Below, one piece after another: positions 25,230-33,564 of a stretch of DNA of 64,000 bases. A program made the translations under genes and the position numbers. Where the stretch lies: assembly GCA_000497835.1 (NCBI GenBank), contig KI547172.1, positions 313,352 through 377,351 on the forward strand, given 5' to 3'. The notes beneath the pieces are model-generated. The model was not told the origin of the DNA and ran no database searches. It saw nothing but the letters and a program-made list of their open reading frames with translations. The DNA comes from a gamma proteobacterium L18 (lineage in GTDB: Bacteria; Pseudomonadota; Gammaproteobacteria; Pseudomonadales; Pseudomonadaceae). Each line of letters starts with the position of its first letter. Position 1 is the stretch's first letter.

Positions 25230-25880
25230 ATGCGTAATCTGATCCTCGGCGCCGCGCTGGTTGTGGCCACTCTGTTCGGTATCACTGCCCAGGCCGCCGA
25301 TGCCCCGCTGGAAGCGGGCAAACAGTACGTTGAACTGGCCAATCCGGTGCCTGTGGCCCAGCCTGGCAAGATCGAAGTCGTCGAACTGTTCTGGTACGGC
25401 TGCCCGCACTGCTACGCCTTCGAGCCCACCATCAACCCATGGATCGAGAAGCTGCCGGCTGACGTGCACTTCCTGCGTATCCCTGCCATGTTCGGTGGCC
25501 CATGGGATGCCCACGGCCAACTGTTCATCACCCTGGACATGATGGGTGTGGAGCACAAGGTTCACGCTGCCGTGTTCGATGCCATCCAGAAGCAAGGCAA
25601 GCGCCTGACCGACGTTGACCAGATGGCCGACTTCGTCGCCACCCAAGGCGTGGACAAGGACAAATTCCTGGAAACCTTCAAATCCTTCGCCGTTCAGGGC
25701 AAAGTCAAGCAGTACAAGGACCTGGCCGTGGCTTACGGTGTGCAGGGCGTACCGACCATGATCGTCAACGGCAAATACCGTTTTGACCTGGGTACCGCTG
25801 GTGGCCCTGAAGAAACGCTGAAAGTGGCCGATGCACTGATTGCCAAAGAACGTGCAGCCAACAAGAGCGCTGCCAACTAA
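25230..25880 (+). CDS. dsbA: Periplasmic thiol:disulfide oxidoreductase DsbA
   Basis: A 216-residue secreted thioredoxin-fold protein that introduces disulfides into exported proteins. The signal peptide ends near AQAADA. The active site is Cys58-Pro-His-Cys61 (FWYGCPHCYAFEP) and the cis-proline loop is VQGVPTMIVNG. It is followed after 15 bases by the EEP-family gene, probably in one transcript. Confidence 0.95.
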   Translation: MRNLILGAALVVATLFGITAQAADAPLEAGKQYVELANPVPVAQPGKIEVVELFWYGCPHCYAFEPTINPWIEKLPADVHFLRIPAMFGGPWDAHGQLFITLDMMGVEHKVHAAVFDAIQKQGKRLTDVDQMADFVATQGVDKDKFLETFKSFAVQGKVKQYKDLAVAYGVQGVPTMIVNGKYRFDLGTAGGPEETLKVADALIAKERAANKSAAN

Positions 25881-25895
25881 TCATCAGGTGAGCCC

Positions 25896-26774
25896 GTGCG
25901 CCGCTGGAGATCTGAACGTGTGGTTGGCCTGCGGGATCCGCGGGTCAACGAGCATCATGTAACTACCAGCGGCCTCCCTGAGGATGGCCGGCTGCGCCTG
26001 CTCAGTTTCAACATCCAGGTGGGCATCAGCACCCAACGCTATCGCCATTACCTGACGCGCAGCTGGCAGCATCTGCTGCCCCACACCGGCCGGGCCACCA
26101 ACCTGCAGAAGATCGGCGAGCTGCTCAACGACTTCGACCTGGTGGCCTTGCAGGAAGTGGACGGCGGCAGTATCCGCTCCGGTTACGTCAACCAGGTGGA
26201 ACACCTGGCCCAACTGGGCGCCTTCCCCTACTGGTACCAGCAACTCAACCGCAACCTCGGCCGCATGGCCCAGCACAGCAACGGCATCCTCAGCCGCCTG
26301 CGGCCCTGGAGCCTGGAGGATCACCCGTTGCCAGGCCCTGCCGGACGTGGTGCGATCCTGGCGCGTTTTGGCGAAGGCCAAGATGCCTTGGTCGTGGTGA
26401 TGATGCACCTGGCCCTGGGCACCCGTACCCGGGCTCGACAGCTGGCGTACATTCGCGAGCTGATTGGCGGTTACCGCCACCAGATTCTGATGGGCGACAT
26501 GAACACCCATGCCAGCGACCTGCTGCTGCATTCGCCCTTGCGCGACCTGGGCCTGCTGGCCCCGCAGGCGGAAGCCACCTTCCCCAGCTGGCGTCCGCAA
26601 CGTTGCCTTGATCATATTTTGCTCAGCCCAACCCTGACCCTGGAGCGGGTGCAGGTACTGCCCCAGCCGATTTCCGATCACCTGCCCGTGGCAGTAGAGA
26701 TCCGCTTGCCCGCATCCCTTGTGGGCGATGCGCTTCCAGCCCTTAGCCCCTCACCTCGCAGACCCTTGGCATGA
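25896..26774 (+). CDS. Endonuclease/exonuclease/phosphatase family protein
   Basis: A 292-residue metal-dependent EEP-superfamily protein. Motifs are LLSFNIQVG (Asn), ALQEVDGG (Glu metal ligand), HSNGILSR, HLALGTRTRARQL, MGDMNTH (Asp and Asn) and the end motif ISDHLPVAVEI (catalytic His). There is no signal peptide. The start is GTG 25896 with AGGTGAG upstream. It overlaps the GGDEF gene (ATGA). The substrate, whether nucleic acid, phosphoinositide-like or sphingomyelin-like, cannot be read from sequence. Confidence 0.85.
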   Translation: MRRWRSERVVGLRDPRVNEHHVTTSGLPEDGRLRLLSFNIQVGISTQRYRHYLTRSWQHLLPHTGRATNLQKIGELLNDFDLVALQEVDGGSIRSGYVNQVEHLAQLGAFPYWYQQLNRNLGRMAQHSNGILSRLRPWSLEDHPLPGPAGRGAILARFGEGQDALVVVMMHLALGTRTRARQLAYIRELIGGYRHQILMGDMNTHASDLLLHSPLRDLGLLAPQAEATFPSWRPQRCLDHILLSPTLTLERVQVLPQPISDHLPVAVEIRLPASLVGDALPALSPSPRRPLA

Positions 26775-28795
26775 CCGACGACGCCCAGCGCTGGAAAGAA
26801 AAGTACCTCAAGAGTATTGAACAGCAGGAAAAACTGGAGCGCCGCTGGAATGCGCGGCTCGACTTGCTGCGTCGCGGCCTGGTGCGCAGCACCTTGGCGG
26901 CCGAGGGTAGCGACAAGGCCGTGGACCAGTGCATGAAGGAAATGCGCGAGGTGGTGCGTACCGATGACATGGACGCCGGCCTTGCCGCACTGATCCCACG
27001 CCTGGAAAAGGCCGTACTCGACTCCGAGCAGCGCCGCGAAACGCGGGTCACGCAGACCAGCACCGCGTTGACGGCACTGGTTGAGCAGTTGCAGAAGCTG
27101 CCGCTGCCGCGTGACGTGGCCAAGCCGCTGAAGAAGTTTGCCAAACAGGTGGAAGATCGCGCCGGTCAGGCGCGGGAGATTCCCCTGTTGCTCAGCGAAC
27201 TGAGTGCCTTGCAGGGGCAAGCGCTCAGTGGCATTGAAAGCGGTGGGGACAGCCATCGGCCTGGGCTGCTGGAGCGGTTGTTCGGTAGTCGTGATGCAGA
27301 AGCTGAACCTGCGGCCGAGCCTGCCGCCCCGATACCTGCGCCCCCGTCCCCGCTTGTGGCACCTGCGCCACAGCCTGAGGCGCCTCCTGCGCCGGGCACC
27401 GAAGCACCTGTGGCCGCCCCGACGGTGGCCAGTGCTCCCACGCCAAGGCCAGAGCCTGAGCCGGTACCTGTGGTTGAGGTCCCAGTGGTGGAGACGCCGC
27501 TCGCGATCGTGGAGCCCCAGGCGCCGGTGGCAGAAGTGCCTCTGGCTGAGGAGCCAGTCCCGGTTCCCGAGCCGGCCGTTGTCGAGCCCCACGCCGAAGC
27601 CGCTGCGGAAATCCCCTCGGGCACCGTCGCCCCCGTCTTCATCGACAGCCTGCCCTTGCCTGCGGTAATGGCCGAGGCCATTGCCGCCATTGACCCCGAG
27701 GCACCCGCCGAGGATGTGCTTTATGCCCTGCCGCCCTCGCCCGAGCCTTCCTACAGCTCGGTGGCCGCGCACATCGAGGACACCCTGCTTGGCCTGCTCA
27801 ATGACCTGACCCTGCCCGAGCGCCACCGTCCGCAAGCCGAGGATATGCGCGACCGCTTGCAGCACGGCTTGAACTGGTACGAACTGCTGCCCATCCTCGA
27901 CGACCTGGCCACCCTGATGCTGGCCATCAACGACAGCGGCCAGCACGACTTCGAGCTGTACCTCAAGCAACTCAACGAGCGCCTGGACACCTTCCAGAGC
28001 CATCTGCAGGCCGCCAGTGAAGGCCACGCCGATAGCCGTTCGGCTGCCCGCGAGCTGGACAGCCAACTGCGCGAACAGGTCGGCGGATTGCAAAGCAGCG
28101 TGCAGGGCGCCACCGACGTCAACAGCCTCAAGCAGATTCTGGAGCAGCGCCTGGAAGGCCTGATCGGCACCATCGACGCCCACCAGCAGCAGCGTGACCA
28201 GCGTGAGCAGGAGATCGCCACCCGCCTGCAAGGCCTGGCCGAGCGGGTGGCCAGCATGGAAGGTGAAGCCCAGGGCTATCGCGAGCACTTGGAGGAGCAG
28301 CGCCAGAAAGCCCTGATCGACCCACTGACCGGTCTGCCCAACCGCGCGGCCTGGTCCGAACGCCTGGAGCAGGCCGTGGCCCAACGACAAGAGGACGGCA
28401 GCGAATTACTGCTGGCCATGCTCGACCTGGATCACTTCAAATCCATCAACGACAGCTACGGCCACCTGGCGGGCGACAAGGTGCTGAAGATCATCGCCAA
28501 CGAAATGCGCAAACGCCTGCGGCCGGTGGACTTCATGGCGCGCTTCGGTGGCGAGGAGTTCGTGCTGCTGATACCGCAGACGCCCATGACCGAGGGGCTG
28601 CGCCTGGTGGAAGCCCTGCGCGCAGCGGTGCAAGCCTGTCCGTTCCACTTCAAGGGCCAGCGCGTGACCATCACCATTTCCATTGGCCTGGCCGCTTTCC
28701 GCGGCAGCGAACGCAGCGACCTGGTGCTCAAGCGCGCCGACGAAGCCCTGTACCGCGCCAAGGACGCCGGCCGTAACCGCGTGCTCAACGGCTAA
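26771..28795 (+). CDS. Diguanylate cyclase with proline-rich linker
   Basis: A 674-residue cytoplasmic protein. The N-terminal region (about 1-160) is helical and charged. Residues about 175-320 form a low-complexity linker of Pro, Ala, Glu and Val. A helical and coiled-coil region (about 330-510) follows, then the GGDEF domain. The active site reads RFGGEEF (GGEEF starts near residue 593), and an RxxD inhibitory site (RPVD) lies five residues before it, so an active, feedback-inhibited c-di-GMP synthase is expected. No membrane helix is visible. It is translationally coupled to the preceding EEP gene. Confidence 0.9.
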   Translation: MTDDAQRWKEKYLKSIEQQEKLERRWNARLDLLRRGLVRSTLAAEGSDKAVDQCMKEMREVVRTDDMDAGLAALIPRLEKAVLDSEQRRETRVTQTSTALTALVEQLQKLPLPRDVAKPLKKFAKQVEDRAGQAREIPLLLSELSALQGQALSGIESGGDSHRPGLLERLFGSRDAEAEPAAEPAAPIPAPPSPLVAPAPQPEAPPAPGTEAPVAAPTVASAPTPRPEPEPVPVVEVPVVETPLAIVEPQAPVAEVPLAEEPVPVPEPAVVEPHAEAAAEIPSGTVAPVFIDSLPLPAVMAEAIAAIDPEAPAEDVLYALPPSPEPSYSSVAAHIEDTLLGLLNDLTLPERHRPQAEDMRDRLQHGLNWYELLPILDDLATLMLAINDSGQHDFELYLKQLNERLDTFQSHLQAASEGHADSRSAARELDSQLREQVGGLQSSVQGATDVNSLKQILEQRLEGLIGTIDAHQQQRDQREQEIATRLQGLAERVASMEGEAQGYREHLEEQRQKALIDPLTGLPNRAAWSERLEQAVAQRQEDGSELLLAMLDLDHFKSINDSYGHLAGDKVLKIIANEMRKRLRPVDFMARFGGEEFVLLIPQTPMTEGLRLVEALRAAVQACPFHFKGQRVTITISIGLAAFRGSERSDLVLKRADEALYRAKDAGRNRVLNG

Positions 28796-28836
28796 TCGTG
28801 CTGGCCCTGACGCAGCCTTCGGCAGCTACCCCCCCT

Positions 28837-28926
28837 CTGTGGGAGCGGGTTCTACCCGCGAAAAGGACGCCACAGGGTGCCAGGTATTACGCGGTGTTCT
28901 TTTCGCGGGTAGAACCCGCTCCCACA
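28837..28926. repeat. REP inverted pair, type CGGGTTCTACCCGCG
   Basis: TGTGGGAGCGGGTTCTACCC and GCGAAAA oppose TTTTCGCGGGTAGAACCCGC and TCCCACA. It is the first of two adjacent pairs in the 346-base gap between the GGDEF gene and the amidase gene; the gap holds no other feature. Confidence 0.75.
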
Positions 28927-28959
28927 AAGACAGTTGCTGCTACAGAAGCGAGGTGCACA

Positions 28960-29049
28960 CTGTGGGAGCAAAGCTTGCTCGCGATGCAGGCGACACGGTC
29001 TTTCAGGGTCATGGCGTCGATGCCATCGCGAGCAAGCTTCGCTCCCACG
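28960..29049. repeat. REP inverted pair, type GCAAGCTTGCTC
   Basis: CTGTGGGAGCAAAGCTTGCT and CGCGATG oppose CATCGCGAGCAAGCTTCGCT and CCCACG. The same family occurs after katE and znuA. Confidence 0.75.
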
Positions 29050-29141
29050 ATGTGTTTGCTTTAGATCGGGTGGGGCGCAACAGGCAGATATGAGCGTGTT
29101 ATACTATTGCATTATCGCCCACCAAGTTGTCGTTCCCCCTT

Positions 29142-29918
29142 ATGAAACTCCTCGGCTGCGCCCTGCTGTTACTCGTGTTGACCGGCTGTTCCACTGGCCT
29201 GCAACTGGATCGCAGCCACCCCTCGGTCAACCACGACAGCCGCATCCAGTTCGTGGTGCTGCATTACACGTCCGCCTCCGACGAACGCTCGCTGGCGCTG
29301 CTGACCCACGGCGAGGTCAGCGCCCATTACCTGGTAGGCCTCAACCCGCCCAAGGTGTATCAGCTAGTGGATGAAAGCCAACGCGCCTGGCACGCCGGTG
29401 AAAGCCAGTGGGATGGACGCACCTGGCTCAACTCCAGCTCCATCGGCATCGAGATCGTCAACCCCGGTTACACCGATACCCCCAACGGCCGGCTGTGGTA
29501 TCCCTACACCGAAGCGCAGATCAAGGCCGTCGAGGCGCTGCTCAAGGACATCGTCAAGCGCTACCACATCGAGCCGCGCTATATCGTTGGCCACAGCGAC
29601 ATCGCCCCCCTGCGCAAACAGGACCCGGGCCCGATGTTCCCGTGGAAGCGCCTGGCCGACGAAGGCCTGGGCATCTGGCCCGACGCTGGCGCCGTGGCCC
29701 GCAACAAGGCACGCTTCGACGTCAACGAGCCAAGCATCCTCTGGTATCAGCAGCAGCTGACGCGCCTGGGTTATGGCGTGGACCAGACCGGTGAGCTCGA
29801 CGTTGCCACCCGCCACGTGATCTCGGCCTTCCAGATGCACTTCCGCCCAGCCCGCTTCGATGGCCAGCCCGACGCCGAAACGGCCGCCATCCTCCAGGCG
29901 CTCAGCAACGCCCGCTAA
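29142..29918 (+). CDS. AmpDh2-like N-acetylmuramoyl-L-alanine amidase lipoprotein
   Basis: A 258-residue amidase_2-family enzyme that cleaves the amide bond between muramic acid and the stem peptide. The lipobox is LVLTGCSTG (Cys near 17), which fits an outer-membrane anchor. Zinc ligands are expected at VVLHYTSA and VGHSDIAP, with GIEIVNPG and KQDPGPMFPW in the site. A peptidoglycan-binding repeat occupies the C-terminal 60 residues. Its place beside kinB/algB matches AmpDh2 of P. aeruginosa. ATG 29142 was chosen over TTG 29127 because it starts the signal peptide cleanly. Confidence 0.85.
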   Translation: MKLLGCALLLLVLTGCSTGLQLDRSHPSVNHDSRIQFVVLHYTSASDERSLALLTHGEVSAHYLVGLNPPKVYQLVDESQRAWHAGESQWDGRTWLNSSSIGIEIVNPGYTDTPNGRLWYPYTEAQIKAVEALLKDIVKRYHIEPRYIVGHSDIAPLRKQDPGPMFPWKRLADEGLGIWPDAGAVARNKARFDVNEPSILWYQQQLTRLGYGVDQTGELDVATRHVISAFQMHFRPARFDGQPDAETAAILQALSNAR

Positions 29919-29991
29919 GCGCGCCGCCCAACGGCGAGGCTAAATCCCTGCCAGTTGCTATACCTCATGGTAAGCAACTGGATATTTACCC

Positions 29992-31611
29992 ATGTCTCCC
30001 GCATTCCTGCGTATTCGTAGCGCTATCTATCGCCCGTGGTTAATGGCGATGCTGGCGGCTGCGGCTTGTGCGGCCTTGTTGTTGAGTGCCAGTTTCGGGC
30101 TGGTGATGCACCAGGTGCAGCAAACCGAAATCGAGCAGATGAATGCTCGCGGTGAGCGCTTTCTCGACCGCCTGGAACAGATATTCGGCCAGCTGCGCGA
30201 AAGCGTCGACGGGCTCAACGGGCAAGGGCTTCAAGGCTGCAGCCCGGCGATGATCAGCGCCTTGCAGCAGGTTGAGTTCGATAACCGCTTTGTCTACGAC
30301 GCGGTGTACACCGATGATCAACAACGCTGTTCAAGCCGCCCGGGCGAACCCGGCGCCAGCGAATTGCGCGACCCGGACATCAAAGGCCCCACCTATAGCT
30401 ACTGGCTCAATACCACGACCCAACCCGATGACAACCTGGCCGCCCTGCGCCTGGGCCGGGGGGCGTTCACGGTGTCGACCTCGCGCGGTCATCTGACCGA
30501 CGTAGTGGATCTCACCCCCGGCGGCAGCCTGCTGGTGGTATTGGACAAGGGCAAGCGCGCGGTGCCGGTGCTGGGCCCGGTGCAAGCCTGGCCACCCACC
30601 AGCGACTGGCCGCCGCCCTCCCAGCAAGCCCTGCTGATCACGCGCGATAGCCTCATCTATCGCATGTTCACCAAGTCACCCGACTACCAACTGGTGCTGA
30701 TCGCGCCGCGTACCAGCCTACTGCCGAAAATGAATGCTGCGCTGTGGGCGCTGTTCCCCGGCAGCCTGGTACTGGCCGGCTTCGTGGGCTGGATGGTGCT
30801 GTTGCTGGTGCGCGAACGCCGCTCGTTAAGTGCCGAACTGCAAGGGGCGTTGCGCCGTGGCGAGCTGAAGGTGCTGTACCAGCCCATCTTCGACCTCAAC
30901 AGCCGACGATGTGTGGGCGCCGAGGCGCTGGTACGATGGCGGCGTCCGGACGGCACCCTGACCAGCCCAGACCTGTTCATCCCCATGGCGGAAAACACCG
31001 GCCAGATCCGCGAGATTACCGACTTCGTCCTGCAGCAACTGCTGGAGCAACTGGGCCAGCTGCTGCGTGCCAACCCCCACATTTACGTATCGGTGAACCT
31101 GGCGGCCTGCGACGTCATGGTGCCGCGCATAGGCCGTGTGGTGGCGCGCCTGTTGGCGCAGCACCGGGTGGCCGCACATCAGATTGCCTTCGAAGTGACC
31201 GAACGTGGGCTGATTGATGTGGTGGTGGCCCGGGATAACCTGCAGGCGCTGCGGGACGTGGGGCACCAAGTGCTGATCGACGATTTTGGCACTGGCTATT
31301 GCAGCCTTGCCTATCTGCAAACCTTGCCGGTGGACTGCCTGAAGATCGACAAGGCGTTCATCGACGCCCTGGGCCATGACGCCGCCAGCAGCGGAGTGGC
31401 GCCGCATATCATCCGCATGGCGCACGCCCTGCAACTACGGGTGATTGCCGAAGGCATCGAGCTGGAAGCCCAGGCCCTGCTGTTGACCAGCGAAGGTGTG
31501 CATTACGGCCAGGGCTGGTTGTTCGCCCATCCGCTCAATGCCCGGCAGTTCATGGAACTGGTGACCCGGGGGCGGCGCCTTAATGGCCGTCGTCTGGATG
31601 ATGAAGCTTAG
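29992..31611 (+). CDS. c-di-GMP phosphodiesterase, CSS-motif plus EAL
   Basis: A 539-residue membrane protein. Two membrane helices (about 18-38 and 248-270) bracket a periplasmic CSS-motif sensor region with cysteines near LQGCSPAM and QQRCSSRPG. The cytoplasmic EAL domain is complete: GAEALVRW (EAL), VNLAACD, FEVTERGL, LIDDFGTGY and IAEGIE, so hydrolysis of c-di-GMP is expected. Thiol state is known to regulate CSS-type EAL proteins, which makes the nearby DsbA notable. Confidence 0.88.
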   Translation: MSPAFLRIRSAIYRPWLMAMLAAAACAALLLSASFGLVMHQVQQTEIEQMNARGERFLDRLEQIFGQLRESVDGLNGQGLQGCSPAMISALQQVEFDNRFVYDAVYTDDQQRCSSRPGEPGASELRDPDIKGPTYSYWLNTTTQPDDNLAALRLGRGAFTVSTSRGHLTDVVDLTPGGSLLVVLDKGKRAVPVLGPVQAWPPTSDWPPPSQQALLITRDSLIYRMFTKSPDYQLVLIAPRTSLLPKMNAALWALFPGSLVLAGFVGWMVLLLVRERRSLSAELQGALRRGELKVLYQPIFDLNSRRCVGAEALVRWRRPDGTLTSPDLFIPMAENTGQIREITDFVLQQLLEQLGQLLRANPHIYVSVNLAACDVMVPRIGRVVARLLAQHRVAAHQIAFEVTERGLIDVVVARDNLQALRDVGHQVLIDDFGTGYCSLAYLQTLPVDCLKIDKAFIDALGHDAASSGVAPHIIRMAHALQLRVIAEGIELEAQALLLTSEGVHYGQGWLFAHPLNARQFMELVTRGRRLNGRRLDDEA

Positions 31612-31617
31612 TGCCTG

Positions 31618-31756
31618 CGTCGCCTGCATCGCGGCCAAGGCCGGCTCCTACCCCGGACAGCGCATACCCCGTACGGCGCATACCCACGGCGCATATCCCG
31701 AACGGCGTACACCCCGCACGGCGTAGGAGCCGGCCTTGGCCGCGATGCAGGCGACG
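31618..31756. repeat. REP inverted pair enclosing a minisatellite
   Basis: Outer arms CGTCGCCTGCATCGCGGCCA and AGGCCGGCTCCTAC are inverted at 31722-31756 (GTAGGAGCCGGCCTTGGCCG and CGATGCAGGCGACG). The loop holds four degenerate tandem copies of a 16-base unit, GCGCATACCCCGTACG-like, at 31660-31720. The pair lies between the convergent EAL and kinB genes. Confidence 0.75.
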
Positions 31757-31776
31757 CGGTTTCAAATCTGTCGCTG

Positions 31777-33564
31777 CTACAAGGGTAGCGTCATGTAAAA
31801 CTGGGTGCCCTGGCCCGGCCGGGAATACACGCCCATCCGCCCACCATGCAATTGCACGATCTCCTTGCACAACGCCAGGCCCAACCCGGCGCCACCCTTC
31901 TTGCGCCCCACCTGCACGAACGGCTCAAAGATCCGACCCTGCTGGCCATAGGCAATCCCTTCACCATTGTCCTCGACGCTGATGATCACCCGCTCGGCAT
32001 GCCGGCGTGCCTGCAAGCGAATACGCCCGCTGTGCGGTGTATGGCGCATGGCGTTGTCCAGCAGGTTGTCCAGCACCCGATCCAGCTGCGCCTGGTCGGC
32101 ATGCAGGCGCGGCAGTATCTCCGGGTGCTCGATGATCAGGTCGATATCGCTCTGCCGCGCCTGCTCGTCGAAACGTTGCCGTGCCCGCTCCAGCAGGTCA
32201 TCAATGGCGCAGGGGCCGCGTACCAGTTTCTGCAGGCCGTTCTGGTAACGGGAGAAGTTGAGCAGGTCGTTGATCAACTGCATCAGCCGCTGCATTTCCT
32301 CCTTCACCGTTTCCAGCAGGTCGGCTTCGCGGGACTCGGGGGCAAAGTGCACGCGCTCCTGCAGCAACCCGAAAGCCATGTGCATGCCGGTAACCGGGGT
32401 GCGCAGTTCATGGGAGGCGCGCAGCACGAACTCACTGCGCACCCGCTCGAAGGCGCGCTGCTCGGTGACGTCGTGCAGCACCATCACTGCGCCGAGGATG
32501 TGCCCCTCGGTATGGCTGACGGGTGTCAGGCTGTAAGCCAGCAGTCGGGTTTCGCCATCCACCTCGAAATTCAGGTCTTCAAGGGCTCGCTCCAGGCTGC
32601 CGCCGCGCAGGATCAACGCCAGTTGCTCGTCCATTTCCGGGCGCTGCAAGGCTTCGCCCAGGCCCATGCCCAGGCGGTCGTCCTCCCAGCCCAACTGGCG
32701 TTGAGCCACAGGGTTCAAGTGTTCCAGGCGGCCGTCGCGGTCGATCATCAGCAAGCCGTCGTCAATGCTGTCCAGCACGGCCTGCAAGCGCTGTTGACCG
32801 GTCAGCAGTTCATCGACGTTGGTTTCCTGGTGCTTGCGCAGCACCTGGGCCATGGTCGCGAAGCGTTGGGTCAGGCGGTTGAGCTCGGCGGCGCTGGACT
32901 GCGGCAGTTCCACCTCGAAATTGCCTTGGCTGATGTTGTCGGCAGCCGTGGCCAGCGCCTCGATGGGTTCGCCGAAGCGCCGGGCAATGTTATGGGCCGT
33001 GAAGAAACCGATCAGCAACACCGCCAGCCCTACCAGGCCGAGCAGCGCCGACACCAGTACCGCCCGTTGATGGGCGGTTTCCTGGGCCGCATTGATGTTG
33101 TCCAGGGCACGCTTGTGGCCATTGATCAGGCCGTTGCGCAACACATTGAAGGCATCGCTGAGCGGTTGGTTGTCGCCGATGTTGCCGTCGCTGCTATTGG
33201 CCTGGGCATAAATGGCCAGGAATTTCTGGTAATCGCTGGCCGTCTGGGCGAACGGCCCCGGGGTGCCCTGCTCCTGCTCGCTGGCCAGCCCCTGGCTGAT
33301 CAGGTCCTGGAACTGTTGTTGCGTGTTACCCAGCGCGACCTTGTCAGTGTGATCGCTGAGCATCATCACCAGTTGGTCGCCCAGGTTCTGGCGCAGCTTG
33401 AGGCCCAGGTCCAGGGAGGCGAAATTGGAGTGGATCAGCCCCTCCTGCGCCCTGGCCAGCTGCATGACACTGACCAGGCCCAGGGCGAGCCCCAGCAGTG
33501 CCACGGTGATCAGGGCCGAGAAGCTGAGAAACAGCCGGGTCCGCAACTTCATCGGCAACCTCAC
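31777..33564 (-). CDS. kinB: Sensor histidine kinase KinB
   Basis: A 595-residue inner-membrane kinase, the same length as P. aeruginosa KinB. Two membrane helices (about 10-35 and 165-190) flank a periplasmic sensor. HAMP, PAS (about 245-365), HisKA (phospho-accepting His in ASHELRTPV) and ATPase domains (NLLDNAMRH, DNGEGI, GAGLGLAL) follow. The GTG start at 33564 overlaps the algB stop; an alternative ATG at 33552 gives MKLRTRLF. It controls AlgB, largely as a phosphatase in P. aeruginosa, and affects alginate and virulence. Confidence 0.92.
   Translation of the reverse strand: MRLPMKLRTRLFLSFSALITVALLGLALGLVSVMQLARAQEGLIHSNFASLDLGLKLRQNLGDQLVMMLSDHTDKVALGNTQQQFQDLISQGLASEQEQGTPGPFAQTASDYQKFLAIYAQANSSDGNIGDNQPLSDAFNVLRNGLINGHKRALDNINAAQETAHQRAVLVSALLGLVGLAVLLIGFFTAHNIARRFGEPIEALATAADNISQGNFEVELPQSSAAELNRLTQRFATMAQVLRKHQETNVDELLTGQQRLQAVLDSIDDGLLMIDRDGRLEHLNPVAQRQLGWEDDRLGMGLGEALQRPEMDEQLALILRGGSLERALEDLNFEVDGETRLLAYSLTPVSHTEGHILGAVMVLHDVTEQRAFERVRSEFVLRASHELRTPVTGMHMAFGLLQERVHFAPESREADLLETVKEEMQRLMQLINDLLNFSRYQNGLQKLVRGPCAIDDLLERARQRFDEQARQSDIDLIIEHPEILPRLHADQAQLDRVLDNLLDNAMRHTPHSGRIRLQARRHAERVIISVEDNGEGIAYGQQGRIFEPFVQVGRKKGGAGLGLALCKEIVQLHGGRMGVYSRPGQGTQFYMTLPL

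Noticed and set aside
26678..28390. A 570-residue frame antisense to the GGDEF gene
   Set aside because: Its Gly/Arg/Leu-rich repeats come from the Pro/Ala/Glu linker read backwards.
31660..31720. CRISPR array
   Set aside because: The repeats are short, directly adjacent, degenerate and without spacers; no cas gene is near.
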